Positions 9,880 through 22,775 of a DNA stretch of 64,000 bases are shown here, piece after piece; the first letter of the stretch is position 1, and every line of letters starts with the position of its first letter. The stretch is from positions 11,371,001 to 11,435,000 of the forward strand of contig NC_092573.1 of assembly GCF_037975245.1 (NCBI RefSeq). The letters run 5' to 3'. Below the pieces are notes generated by a model that did not search any database, had not been told where the DNA came from, and worked only from the letters and a program-made list of their open reading frames with translations. A program made the position numbers and the translations under genes. Source of the stretch: Apostichopus japonicus (lineage: Eukaryota; Echinodermata; Holothuroidea; Aspidochirotida; Stichopodidae).

Positions 9880-12093
9880 AGATCCAGAACCTAGATATAT
9901 ACGTCCCTATTAGGACAGCGCCCTCTGATAAAACGTTAAAGATCCCTGTTTGCAGTAATTAATGCGTTAAAACAATCAACTTCTGCTAATGGATTATCAC
10001 TCCTAATTCAACATACGCATCAATAAGCATAACCTCCTTTTTTTTTCTTTCTCTTTGCTTTAATCTTGTCTTCTACCTTGTCGGGTTTTTCTTTACGAAG
10101 ATTTGATATATTTTGCCCGGCTCCTTTAAAACCTCTCGAAATGATTTAATTCTATTACTAAACTTTAAATTTGATAGGTTACAAAGTATTCCGTTCATGT
10201 GCTGGCCACTCAGTGAGTATAAATATAAACTGACCGTCACTCTTCCAAATTCGACAGTGTCAACAAGGGTTGTAATATTTGTTTATAGCTTGACCAAAGA
10301 TAACTCAATTACAATCTAAAGTAAGTAAATAGCTTGGAAAAAGACGTCACAAGGGTTGACGTCACTGAACTAACAGTGCCAAATTAGTGACAAATATCAC
10401 GTCTTAACAAAATATCACTAGCTAACATTGAATATATCAAGGAAATGGAATGCAGAATAATAAAATAAACCCTGAAATCAGAAATTATAAATTGGGTGGA
10501 AAAGCACAGGTGACAAAAATTATCAACTGGTATATAAATGGCACATGCAGTATTTCTTCGGAAATGAATGTCATGTTATGAATTAATTGCCGTACTTGTT
10601 GTTATTTACGTTGTCTATAGTATTTTCCGTCTTCCGCTTCGAGGAGTTGGGTGTGGGACTACCCCCTCCCCCTTCACTCTCTCAATCACCCTCCAGACCC
10701 ATGCTATATGTCCATGCACTTGATGAATAATTGGTACGTATACAAGGGCCCTTAACAACTCTCTGTTTATAGGTAAGAGTCAATTTTGATATGCTGAAAC
10801 CATCGTACTTGTTAATGATATAGAAGAATGCGTCAACTATTGACATTTTTGGACGACTTAAATAAGCAAGCCTAATTTTAAATTAGGAGTACAAGCATAG
10901 CAAACATAAAATCTTGAGAGGTATGTGACATTCAAGAAGAAAAATTGAAATTTTCGACATATATAGCGATTAGCTCGAAATTTTTACAATTTACAATAGG
11001 TAAAACGTCAAAATAAGTTGAGAAATGTTACAGTTACAGAAAAGTTCGAGATAAAATACCTGAAACTTTGAGTTGGAAAATTAAAATTCACAATTTACCA
11101 TACGAGCACCCAAGTTTAGCGTATACAAAACTGAAGTACTTCGGAGAACAGCTTCAAACCCTGTCCGTGCCACCCCCCTCTCCTCCCCCGACACTAACAG
11201 GTTAAATTTGTTTCTACAATTTGCGAATATATCCCAAATTTATGGGCATGTTATGTTAAAGTTGCAGATTCTATATCTCATGTTATTATTCCTATGCGGG
11301 TTTGATTTTTTTTTTTATTTATTGATTTTTTTTCTATGGCCAAAAATGGAAATCCCCACCCCCCTCCTTTAGGGATTTCACCCACCATGTTTTTCGGTTA
11401 GCTAGTACCCTCAGCTGTCACAATCTGCTTGTTCGCTATTACATTAGTGGATGGTGTGGACACCAGGTCTGTTGCCATGGCAGCACTATTGAAATTGGAA
11501 ATTTAAAAAATCATAACTTTAAAAGCGCAGGGAATATAAACACAAACCATAACCTGATATTATTCTGGCAGACGGGAATTGGCTGACAGTAATTTTTACG
11601 AAGACGTGATGTTTCACACAAAAAGTCTAGACGAAATAGAAAATCAGTTTCTACTTAATCTTTCTTTTAGAGTAGGAGACATGGTAAATCATGTATGTTC
11701 GGCACGTTGTAGTCAATGATTAAATCAGAGGCCATTGTGATGAAAACTTTGCAGGGATCAAATGCCGTTTTAATATCGCAAAAGCGTGATTGCTGGCTAA
11801 CATTAAAGGGAAACAAGCGTCTTAGTGGCGTCTGGAGATCATCAAAACATTTATATTAATGAGAATAGTTCTCGTATCTCGTTTCTTTTAATTTTCCTCT
11901 TTTGAAGAGTATTTGATGTTTAATTATAAATAACCAAATGACGATTAAAGGAATGCCATCGATGATAGACAATGTTAACGATCACTGTCTACAAGACTGT
12001 AGTGCGGGCATGGGTGAGAGAAGAGGGAGTGTGCGTGGGGGAGCTAGGGGTATTGGTCAGGGGGCGAGAATGATCTGTAGGGGCGCTTTCGAC

Positions 12094-12180
12094 ACTATCT
12101 AAGCGGAGCGCCACTGGTTGGCGCGGAGCGTACAGAAATGTTTTGAGTAAAGATACTCCCTAGATCGCCGGAAATGACCC
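12094..12180 (+). repeat. Dispersed repeat segment shared with 57669-57757
   Basis: actatctaagcg, agcgccac, ttggcgcg-agcgtaca, agat-gccggaaa occur in the same order and orientation at both sites, with about 20 percent divergence by eye. Part of an unknown repeat family. Confidence 0.7.
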
Positions 12181-15100
12181 TTTTCTGGTCTTGCTCATTT
12201 GCAGATAAACGAAGAATAAATAGGTGTCATCGCCATTTGGGACAACTCGGAAGTTTACATGGGTGTTGGAAGTACATGCGCTTCATCACGATCCCTGTGG
12301 TAAAGACCGCCATTAGAGCATTTTCTAAGAAAATTACACCAACAAAATGGGTCAATAGGTAGATGAGAGCGCAATAAAAAAGTCAATAATCGCGAATAAG
12401 TAAAAAGTGGTAAAAGCTGAAAAAGGCACCTGGGCAGTCCGCCGCTGGGAGTGTGTGCGTGGAGGGTGAGGGGGAGGGGAGTCCCAAGGAGTTCTCGGCT
12501 AATATTAAAAAATGCATGAGAAACAAAGATAGAGAAAACAGCGTATAGTCAAAGTGTTTAAGTTCATGGGTACAATTTCTTTGACTTCGTTTAATTGTTG
12601 AATAGCTTTTTGTGTTGATTTTGATCGATTTTCGGCAGATATGTGATACTTACATCACAACAATAAATTTCATAACATTGACTTGTCAAATGCCATTTGA
12701 AAATATTGAAGAAGACCCTTTTTTTTATTTAATATTTTAATCAATATTTAATTGAAAGGACAAAACTGGTTGATTACAAAAAGGTAAGTTATCAAATACT
12801 CTGTAAGTAACGTTAATATGACTTGTTGAATAACAAAATCGAAAGAAAAATTTGTTAAATGTATCAGTTGCAGTTTCAAGTGGAAAAGTAGGGAATGATC
12901 AAGCTGGCTAACATTAAAATGAAGCGTCTGTTGGCCGTCTATAATTAACATCACAACAGATGCTTGATGGAAGTTTTTATTTTTTGTTCCTTCGTCTTTT
13001 ATATCTGAAAAGCAAGAAATTGGATAGTGAAAGAAACGCATGTGAACACTTCGAGGTTTGTAGGACAGTTGAAATGTTGGTACAGAGGATGGAAGTGAGA
13101 GACGATCTCACGGCATCTTGACATTTTGAATACCCTTCATTAAATTTCCAATCGCTTCTTCAGTATCATGACGCCGCGCCTGCCGGCTGATATAGAAAAT
13201 TATATTTTTCTGAGTCGCGTCTGCCATTTATATCAATATCTCAAGTCATGAGATAAATGTTTCTTTCCGTTTTTCATATCACAAAGGAAAACGAATTTAA
13301 TAGGTGAGAGGAATTCACACAAAGGGAATATTTATAGAAACTTAACGTTTCGATTGCATTCATAGAGGGGAAGAGGATCATATACTTATTTATGGTACGA
13401 GGAATAAATGCCTCATATAAATTATGCAAATAAGGCTAGGAGTTGTTCCGTTGTCATAATACATGCCACGGAATTTGTGTTTGTGTATATGTATGTGTTC
13501 GTTAGTTCTGGTGTTGTGTTTTATTTATTTATTTTTTGGAGGAGGGGGGTGCTTTTGCTGCGTTGCCCTTTTTCGTGCCTCCGCATCAGTCCTCGCTTCG
13601 CTCCCATCTTTTTACTCTGCTTTTCTCGCGTTACTCTCTTGATGACAAGATATATTTGCGCCAAAACATATGAAGTGAGCGTGACACATTTGCTTGTGAC
13701 CCGATGGTAATACCAGTTCCTAATACCATGGTTACGTACATTAGTTTCCCCCCTCACTCATTCGCACAATGGGAGAATCCCCTACTAGTGAGGAGGGGGA
13801 CTTCGCCCGAGCTTCTGCCAATCGTAGTTTCGATCTAATGTCGTTAAATTTAAATCCATAGAAAGAATCAAGCAGCATGTTAAGCTCTTTTATGATTGCA
13901 TACAGTGTTTATTTTCAGTTGGAATTTCTTACAAGAATGATTTACCTTTTAGCATTCCTCCCATTTCATGGAGTATAATTCTTGGATGAACGTAATCTCT
14001 AATCCTCCAATGCAAAGAATGTTTCTCTAGTTCACATGTTCTCATTGGTTTATTCCTTCCTTTTGATTCAGAGTTACAACAGCTCAAAGAATACTTTGTA
14101 ACAATGATGTTTTTTTCAAGATTAAATAATTTGCATGAATAAATTTGGTCAGGTGATGAAGTGAAAGTAACGCAAAGTTCTGGATGCATCTTGGATTAAT
14201 TTCAAACCCATACTCTATATGAGAGGCGATTCAAATACCTGTTTTCGAATCAGCAGAAGAAGGAGGAAACTTTATCTTTATTCTGTTTATCGGAAACTTA
14301 TGCAATTGAATATTTCATTGTCATAGAGATCTAATATACTATGTTCATGGTTCAGTAACGTATACCGGCAAATGGTATTGGAAGGAGGGGCGGCGGTGAA
14401 GGAAGGGAGGGTAGCTATGACCATGAAAGGGATGCTATTGCCTCCTATAGCTTATGTTTTATATGAGTGATTATAGCTGTTGATGTAGTCGACCCTGTCA
14501 TAGTGTTGACTTGTATTGCACATATAAAAGATATAAAAACATCCAAACCCCGTCCTCGTCACCGTCCCAACCTCACTATCATTCAGTCTTTCAAAATGCA
14601 ACAATTGTCAACGACGTGATAAAGTTGGCTGATAATAGATCAAAATTTGATATTTATAAAGATGATTCTAATATTTTGTATTAAGCTAAATACACATTTC
14701 TGTATTATGTGTGGAACACAGTCATTTTGGGTGGGGGGGGGGGGCTATCCACGCAAATGCCGCAGTTTCAGCTGATCAATAAGCACATCAAGTCACTGCG
14801 GACTAAACAAAGTCTTGTAGTTGACGAATTCCCGATCCACGTGTTTCCCAAATCTTCTTGCATAAACTCAAAACCCTATGAATCCTGTTTCGGGTTTCGA
14901 ATTACCGTGCTATTTCCAGCCATTCAGATCCCTAAATAAGATTAGTCACATGTAGTTAACGTGTTTGACTTAATAAGTATTGTCCCTTCCTCATTCAAAG
15001 GTCTTGAAATGTGAATAGGTATTGTTTGTTGAAATTTCAGACTTACTCCAGTTCATGATCGTCTGCATAGAATATAGTTGTAAAGGGACACGACTTACAG

Positions 15101-15439
15101 CAAGACCTCTCTTGCGAGCATTATCTTAAGCAACCTTTTGTGAATAAGAAGATTTCACGGAATCCGTTGTCTTTTACTACTTGCTTCGAAGTCATCGATA
15201 GTATCGGGCCATAAGCCTATTGTACATTTACGTCTTGGAAGGAAACGACATTCTTACTGCTTGCTGCAATGTAAACAAAGACAAGCGCGAGCTTCTTTTA
15301 ATACAGATATTCAGTTCCGTTGTTCTAATGAGAGTAAAACAGGATGAATAGAGATTTCGTTGAAGGCAGTGACGTTCACTGTTACCTATAGATTGTGTCC
15401 AACCAACAATACCAATTTAAGCTCGTTAAAAGTTAACTT
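12181..15439. other. Non-coding stretch, nothing recognised
   Basis: Several weak open frames lack homology signals. G/C-rich patches occur near 12445-12485 and 14385-14415. No reliable gene or element boundaries. Confidence 0.5.
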
Positions 15440-15510
15440 GTCAAATGGCTCAGAGGGTAGAGCAGTGGACTGGTAACCCTGATGAACTGAGTTCGACTCC
15501 ACCAATGATT
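15440..15510 (+). pseudogene. tRNA-like sequence (possible SINE head)
   Basis: tggctcagagggtagagc has a perfect GCTC/GAGC D-arm, ctggtaa resembles an anticodon loop, and gagttcgactcc resembles the B box. The acceptor and T stems do not pair properly, so this is a tRNA-derived relic rather than a working tRNA. Confidence 0.45.
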
Positions 15511-15589
15511 ATACACGTTTAAAAATTCTTTTTCTCTTTCAGCAGTCCACGCTGAGTCTTTATATATTAATTCAACCATATAATTTACT

Positions 15590-15950
15590 AGCTGATGTGG
15601 TGGCCGATGCTATAGAGGGTGACGAAAGACTCATTCCTCGTCGGTCGTGTAAATCGTGGCTAGGGTTCAAGACAGGCCTCTGGCGATAATACCTCTGGCT
15701 GTGGCATGGTGCTTTTTTGTGGCCTAGGATCCCGTACCATGTCTCCCTTGTTGTCGCAAAAGAACCCGGGAGGATGCGCAGAGGGTCGGTCAAATCGACC
15801 AGAAGCGTACTAGGTGGCGTGCGTGAATCCTTGCCTTTGGCCAGAGGGCGAGACCTCTCTGCGACCGGCATGCTTGCAGCCACCGTCCACTGAATACGTG
15901 GCCTGATGAGGCGCTATTCTCCTTAAAGTGAATCTACGGATGCTTTTAAG
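15590..15950. other. GC/CpG-rich island of unknown nature
   Basis: A sharp change to GC- and CpG-rich sequence in AT-rich surroundings. A 103-codon open frame lies on the minus strand (15572-15883) but I recognise no domain. With the tRNA-like segment 80 bp upstream it may be one composite element or a foreign insert. Confidence 0.35.
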
Positions 15951-16561
15951 AGCCATATAATTATTTTATATTAAAAAACACGCTGTTTCAAACTAGCGCC
16001 ATCGAATTCCTTAAAAGCCGGGTTTTTTTTTTTCTTGTCACTCTGAAGGTGGAATGAATTTTTTTGTAATGGGTTATTTGTGGTAAGCCAAGCAAAACAT
16101 TCAAACAGTCATGCGGTTCACAAGGGTTTGCAGGAACTTAGTTAAACTCATTGTTAGACATAAATGTGTTGGCAAAGATTTACACTATCTACACCAAAAC
16201 AAGCATTATATTCGTTGCAATGCCAGAGACATACAAGTCAGCAAGACAATGAGATAACATTTTAATATACATAGAATTCAATCTATATCACTTTTGCAAG
16301 AAACCATGAGTGTCAATATGGCCACATTCTAAGCCACAGTGTTGTAGCAAATTCTCATACCGGATAGTAGGTAGTTTCGGAAACAATTATTCTCAAGAAC
16401 TTTGTTTGAGATTCAAAAAAAAAAAATATCCTGTATTGTGTTTTGATAACTTCAGGAACAAAATGAACTTTGATATGGCGTGGACCGTTCAAAACCACTG
16501 CTCTCAGTCTAGCTAGGGTTGTAATCCTATAACACAATTAGTTATTTTTTGTTTGTTTTTG

Positions 16562-16935
16562 GAATGACCCTTTAAACAGTTGAGGTTCACTAGTTAAAGT
16601 GACTGGACCTTTTAGTTTAGTACACAGCCCATCGGACTAGTTCCTCAGTTGCACTACAAAACTCAATGGGAAAAATTAAGATTATATGGTCTCAGATGAC
16701 ATGTTTATTATTATTACAAATTTATTAAGGACAAACGGTGTTGAATGCCATCCAAGGGTGCTCTGTTGTTTATATGAAGTTTAACGAACGTATTCTGGTT
16801 GACCTCAAAACCGACGGATTAACATTAACTATAAGAACTACAATGAGGAGCCGACATCACCATCAAGTTAGCCTAAACGAATATTCCAGAAATAAGTATC
16901 TTTAACGAAACATATCTTGAAAAATACTGGAATAT
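16562..16935 (+). repeat. Dispersed repeat family A, copy 1
   Basis: Shared blocks: atgaccctttaa, agttaaagtgactgga, tagtacacagcc, caatgggaaaaa, gttgaatgccatcca, ctctgttgtttatatgaagt, ggattaac and tccaga. The same blocks occur in the same order near 20.9, 24.2, 34.5 and 42.55 kb. No coding capacity. Confidence 0.8.
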
Positions 16936-17533
16936 TTACAGACACATTATTGGACTCAAAGTTGTCTGTTTTTTGGGGGGGTATTATAACATATCAAAAC
17001 TAAAATTCTGCCTTATTCATTATTTAATTGAGTTATAAAGTTACAGCAAATTCTATCTGTCGATCATTCTCCCATGATTGAATACCGGGATACTTTTTAA
17101 GAAAAGTCACCCAGGAAAAAACCTGGGCACGAAAACCAAACCACCGAACGTCTGATCCGCTCTCAATCCCGGTCCTCTTGCATCGGGACTGTGACTGTGT
17201 GATCATCGTCAGGTGTGTATCACCCGATTCCCCTCGAAAGGGAACAGATACTACACGTGATCTTCGGGGATGTCTTCAACTCTTCGGTCGATCTGTTAGT
17301 TGTACACGTCTCAGGATAAAACTAGTTTGATATCGGAAGAATGTTATCCGATTCCTTGTTCTTTATTCTATTTGTTTTATAAGTCAATGAACTGCATTCT
17401 GATGAACAATGAACAGATGAAGATAACTGCCATTTCTAGAATACCAAGTAGTCCCCGTTCACATCTGCCTTATTTGAAACAAGTATATAACAATAGAGAT
17501 TAATGCCATTCAAGTGGTCCATTTGCTTCCATA
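16936..17533. other. Non-coding stretch, nothing recognised
   Basis: No gene or clear repeat; an inverted pair cacccagg/cctgggc is visible near 17110. Confidence 0.4.
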
Positions 17534-17902
17534 CAGGGGCGTAGCGAAGGAGTTTTTGTTCGGGGGGGGGGGGGTGTGGAGAATTTGATTTGCCGACGAA
17601 TCTGGAAGTGGTTACTGAAATGGGGGAGGGGTCTAAGGGTAGGGGGCCTACCCCTCCCCTTTGGAAATTTTTTAGTTTTGAAACGTCCTTAGATGCAATC
17701 TGGTGCATATTTTAAGTCATCAGATTTGGCACGGAAGAAGCTCCCGTTCTCCTTTTCTCCATTCAGCTTTCCTTCTTTCTTCCCCTTCCGCTCTCTTCAC
17801 CTTTTCTCCTTTTGCCGACAGTCCCAAAATTTGCCGACAGCGACCAAATTATTGGGGGGTGTGACACCCCCCACACCCCCCCCCCCGCTCGCTACGCCCC
17901 TG
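17534..17902. mobile_element. hAT-type MITE, 369 bp
   Basis: Termini are caggggcgtagcg and cgctacgcccctg, perfect inverted repeats. They are flanked by the exact 8-bp duplication CTTCCATA (17526-17533 and 17903-17910). The interior is the inverted relative of the MITE at 6764-7065 (ggggaggggtctaagg, ctttggaaattttttag, gatgcaatctggtgca). G and C homopolymers sit just inside each end. Confidence 0.93.
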
Positions 17903-17910
17903 CTTCCATA

Positions 17911-20899
17911 CTTCTCAAACCTGTACGACAAGATGTTTACACTATATGAGCAGTCGAGAATTCACAGTGAACGTTTAGCGCTTTAATCGGCTTCCAGTAA
18001 CACGTATCAAACATTCAATTGATGTATATATAACGACAACAAGACATTAAGCACATGGACATTAATTTACTCTTACTTGAGGTACGTCCGGGAGGCTCAT
18101 TTGCTTTCATTATTATCATTTGCTGCAAAATCAACTTTGCTAGCATATTTTCTCGCAATCTGGGAAATCAAACTCGACCTCTCTATGACACTTATGGTCA
18201 CTGAAAAAGCACCGTTAAATAGTATCCCCTGGGTAGGACCAGGGACGATAATATAAAATAAAAAAAACTTTCATGGGTTCCAAATGAGCAAAATAGAAGA
18301 CTGAAAATTAAATTCGTTTACAATTCGTTATTTGTACAAGTGGATAGATCCAGTGTTGTTTTTGTATTACGCTATTTGGTCAAAGTTACGCGATGTGGTT
18401 CCAAGCGGTACCATTATCTGGCAACAGCACTAAAAGCCAATGGCGTGCGCAAGGAGGGAGGGCGGGAATACCCCCTCCTCCACAAGATCCTTCATTCGCA
18501 TCTGGCTGTTTCCATAAAATTTCAGCCTCCTATACGTAATTCGCCGCTGCTACTGGCATCTGTTAATGCTTGTATACAAAATACTTCTGTAATATTATAT
18601 TTACATACCCTTCTAAGAAGAGTCTAAGTTAAGGTAGCAGAAGCACACCCAACCATCATCAGGTGTCTATGTGATAGAGATGAACGACATACCCCCCCCC
18701 CCCAAGGTAAGAACAGTTTATTCCACTCTGCAGGGCAATAGCAACTTAAAGGTTCTTTGACAGACAAAGGTGATGGCTTGAACAAATGAAAATATTACAG
18801 AGCGCTTCTCACTTGCCTTGATTTTTATAGACTTATTATTTATTGCAGTACCTATTTTCCGTTATATAGTTGAGCTTCACAAAATTATGGTAGATCGAAC
18901 ATGTTGAATTTCTGAGCATGTACCTAATAAGTTATGCTTTCAATGCTTTCAGTGTAAAGTGTGTATATTCAGCTTGAAAAGGAAAAACAGGAAAAATGAA
19001 AAGAGAAAAAAAGAAGAATAGCTAAGGGAATAGCCATGTTTGCACCTCCTGGCAACACCTTTTCATCATGACCTGACAAAATGACTGGCACACTCATGAC
19101 ACCAATCTCAATCCTGATATCTCCCAAATTTTTCGATTCATTCCTTGAAATTGTCACGTTTTGAATGTTCAACAGACTATTTGAATCTCAAAATATCTAC
19201 TTTTCTTGAAAATTCGGGATAATTACATAGTTAAGTGGTACTGTATAAAGAAGGAGAGTTTATGAGGGTATAACGAAAGGTCCAAATAAACTGTTGAATG
19301 ATTTCGGTGTTTCCCTCAAACTTTCGACCTTTTCGACATTTCGAAATTTTAAAGGAAAAAGCCAAAACTTCCACGGACTTTGGTATAGGCCTATGACAAG
19401 ACACAGAATGATAATTTGACGGTTAGCTAGCTGTCAATTTCCTCGTAGAAATAAAACCGGGTACTGCTTTTACGTCGGTATACCAATGTGCTATGCAGTC
19501 ATACTTGTAACATTGACTAGAATTTTCGATGATTACATTTGAGTGGGTTATTATTATACATGTTCAGACATGGCAAAACTAAAAATGACAGATAAATCTA
19601 AAACCTCAGCTACCCCTACTCCGTGGTTCATGTATAGAAAGAAGGTGAATAACCGGCACGCGATTGTAGTAGGCTATATATAGAATTGGTCAAACTCGTG
19701 CAGAAAAGCGTGCTGCAAAGTCATTACTAGAAATCGGAAATGCTGCGAACGCTTGAGCTTTTGTGATGGACATAATGTTTTTATGTAATGTTGAACCTTC
19801 GTGGTTCACGATCCACACGCTAATGTTGTATGAATAATTCTTGTGTCACATTTTGGTTCATTCTCCTCATTTAGTTTCGACCTTTAACGACTGTGTTTAG
19901 TACAGTAGCTCTATACAAATCGCCAATACACAAGCTTTGTCTTTATTATTGATTACTTGCAGTGACTTTATATATACCTTACACACACATGCCTCATCGA
20001 TGATAGATGCCATTCATTTTATCCATGACGATTTGAGCAAATAGCACGTAGGCAGTGTCTGTCTGTAACGTTACCATCCACCTCATGTCCATAAACGTAA
20101 TAAAAAAATGAAAAAACGCCGAGCTATAATTCGATCTAATTTCCATTGTATCTGTAAGACAGACATTCTAGCTGAAGTTACAGATTAAAGATCAGGTTGT
20201 AAATGCTGTCAGCTTTCGCCTAAAAAAAACCCTGAAAAGCATGATTATATTAAAGTTTAGGCGAGTAGTTCGTACAAAAAAGGAAATGTAGAGGCTCCGA
20301 CACTATTCCGCAAATCTCGAAAACCTCTGCAGATGATTTTCAAATCAGTTTGATATATTACAGACGATAAACACACTGGCTGCAGACACAATGGACCAAT
20401 CATGGTTCCAACAAGAAGGCAATCAATGCAGTTGATAATCCCAATATTTGCATGATGATAACTGCAAATGCATCTATATGTTATTTTTAAAATTATTCGA
20501 GGCTGTCAAAATCCACCCTCCCTTTCCATTTCATAAAAAAAAAATGTTAAAATTGTTTGAAAGTCACTGGTATTGTATTTAGTGAAATGAAGTTGCTTAT
20601 GAATTCTCGACAAACAAGAAAAAATACACCATTGAAACGCTAAGAGAAACTCCCACCTGAATAACTTTTCTGTGATATACGGGATTGTGTTTGTAACATT
20701 TGATATGAACTGGAATCATAATACACAAATTAATATTTTTTATTTAAGTTTAGTCAGTCTGGAATGAAGATCTTTTCTTTTCTTTTAAATTTGTTTATCG
20801 TTTTATTTTTTATTTCTTCTTATCATTATTATTAGACATATTTTCCTTATTGAATTCAAGTTTTGTTTTTTTTTCATTTTTATGTCTTCTTTTCAACTT
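17911..20899. other. Non-coding stretch
   Basis: No supported exon. A MITE-like end (caatggcgtgcgcaagg) at 18438 has no partner. A poly-C run is near 18690. Confidence 0.5.
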
Positions 20900-21262
20900 C
20901 AACCCTTTAAGCAGTTGACGTTCATCAGTTAAAGTGACTGGACTATGTAGTCTAACACACCGACTATTAGATCAGTTCCATCAGATGTAACACCAAACGC
21001 AATGGGAAAAATAAGACATGTTAACAATGAATATACAAATGTGTCAAGCACAGATGGTGCTCAATGTCATCCAATGATGCTCTCTGTTGTTTATATGATA
21101 TTACTAAGACCATGACGTTTTGGCTGAATTATTCAAATTGATAGAAGAGTGGATTAACCTTAACCTTTAGATATACAATGAGGAAGTGACGTCATCACCA
21201 ATGTTAGCCTTAAAACAGCTATCCAGAGATTAAGCATATTTTAATGCTTAAGATCTTGGAAA
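20900..21262 (+). repeat. Dispersed repeat family A, copy 2
   Basis: aaccctttaagcagttga, agttaaagtgactggact, tagtctaacacac, caatgggaaaa, tcaatgtcatccaatg, ctctctgttgtttatatga, ggattaacc and atccagagatta follow the family order. Confidence 0.85.
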
Positions 21263-22202
21263 CCGGAGTAGCTATATATTGAAACACTATTAGCACTCTC
21301 TTTTTCTTTTATTATCAAGACAAAGAAATTAGAATTCTCCCTAAAGTTATTTTTCAAGGTCTTAAAGACGATCCCTTTATATCATCTTGCAGTATCCTGA
21401 ATCTTCCCAACCGGACAGTCAAGATGAATATACCCAGTGACGTCAGGGGACAGAATTGTCCGTTGCTTAAGATATCGACCCGGTTAAACTGTCCGTAGTT
21501 CTTGGAGTAAATGGTGATAGTTATTGCCCATATTGCTCACACTCGTATCCCGAAATCAACCACCCCCGCCCCACCCACCTCACCTCCACCCCCCCTAAAA
21601 ATAAATTTTACTTTGAGACTGTTCATAACTATTGCAAATATAGGAGAGAAATTGTTGGTTGATGAATATTGCATCAACCTCCCTACACCCGTAAGTAATG
21701 TTCGATCCCTTGTGTTACCCATTGTTGAACTTTACTACACAATTACATAGTCTATTACTATCGTATGGAAATATGATGTGCGGGAGTTATCTACTATATA
21801 TAAAATACCAAACACCCACACCATTTGCTTTTTACTGCGTACGATTTCGTCAGTTGTGTAGTAACACGAGGTTATGATACGTCCTATATTTAAACATGTG
21901 TAACGCCGCCAACGTCTGGTAGTGTAAAACCTGTCTCGAAACCAACTGGAGGAGGGTAGGGAAGGTAGATGGGGACGGGTACAGATTAACTCTAAATCAA
22001 TAGGCAGACATCAGAGTTGTATGTTTAATAAAAGTATAATTTCTCATCTCGTTCTATATCTACAGTGTAATATACAATATTTACATTTGCCCAATATAAC
22101 GTACTGGGGTCGGGCACAACCCAAGGATACGCAGGCACAACACTGGGGCTGCGCAAGGGTCGGGCAGTCTAAACGTCGGCAATCCACCGGTGTCGGGCAG
22201 CA
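21263..22202. other. Non-coding stretch leading into a GC-rich block
   Basis: No exon seen. From about 22100 the sequence turns GC-rich with degenerate relatives of the 34-bp repeat that follows. Confidence 0.45.
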
Positions 22203-22386
22203 CAGGCTTCGGGCATTCCGCTTGACTCGGGCAGCGCAGGTGTCGGGCAATCCGCTGGACTCGGGCAGCGCAGGTGTCAGGCAATCCGCTGGACTCGGGC
22301 AGCGCAGGTGTCGGGCAATCCGCTGGACTCGGGCAGCGCAGGTGTCGGGCAATCCGCTGGACTCGGGCAGCGCAGGGGTCGGGCAA
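22203..22386. repeat. 34-bp minisatellite
   Basis: Unit of about caggtgtcgggcaatccgct plus ggactcgggcagcg, with starts at 22203, 22237, 22271, 22305, 22339 and 22373. It is GC-rich, and the open frames through it on both strands are artefacts. Confidence 0.95.
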
Positions 22387-22429
22387 TCTAAAATGCCTAA
22401 ACACATTTGTTTGGACTTAGGCAAATATC

Positions 22430-22775
22430 AAAGGCTTTACCACGAGCCGCCGGAAGGAAAGTTCCTCGTCTTGCACTCGACCGACTCTCTGACTCACTCA
22501 TTTACGAAAGAACCCTTCATTAAATACCCCGGAAATAACCCCCGTTACACACGTCCGTACATAAACTGTAAAAAAGGCTTAGACCAATCAGGGACTACCT
22601 GTATATAACTACGGTGAGTTGCGACCAATGGGATCGACTCACACACCCACCGCCGTGCCTGCTTATGCCAGTCACGGGAATACATCGATATAGCAAAATT
22701 ACGTAATCAGTTCCTGTTCCAAATAAACATCTCTCGTTACCTCCGCGGAGCGCAACAGATGTAACCCCTGAGGGA
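22430..22775 (+). mobile_element. Possible solo LTR (promoter and polyA-like signals)
   Basis: accaatca (22582), tatataact (22602) and aataaa (22722) are spaced as in a retroviral-type LTR within a CpG-richer block. Neither boundary nor target duplication could be fixed, and no gag/pol remains were seen, so this is tentative. Confidence 0.3.

Larger units (their letters stand above)
7475..12093. other. Non-coding stretch with small palindromes and G tracts
   Basis: No supported exon. It contains poly-G runs near 8677 and 8970, a CA microsatellite at 9373-9388 and palindromes at 8550-8587 and 9852-9879. A pyrimidine-rich ttttatttt stretch lies near 9465-9500. Confidence 0.5.

Noticed and set aside
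22021-22608. 195-codon frame through the 34-bp array
   Set aside because: Frames are open on both strands through the repeat, with no domain or splice support.
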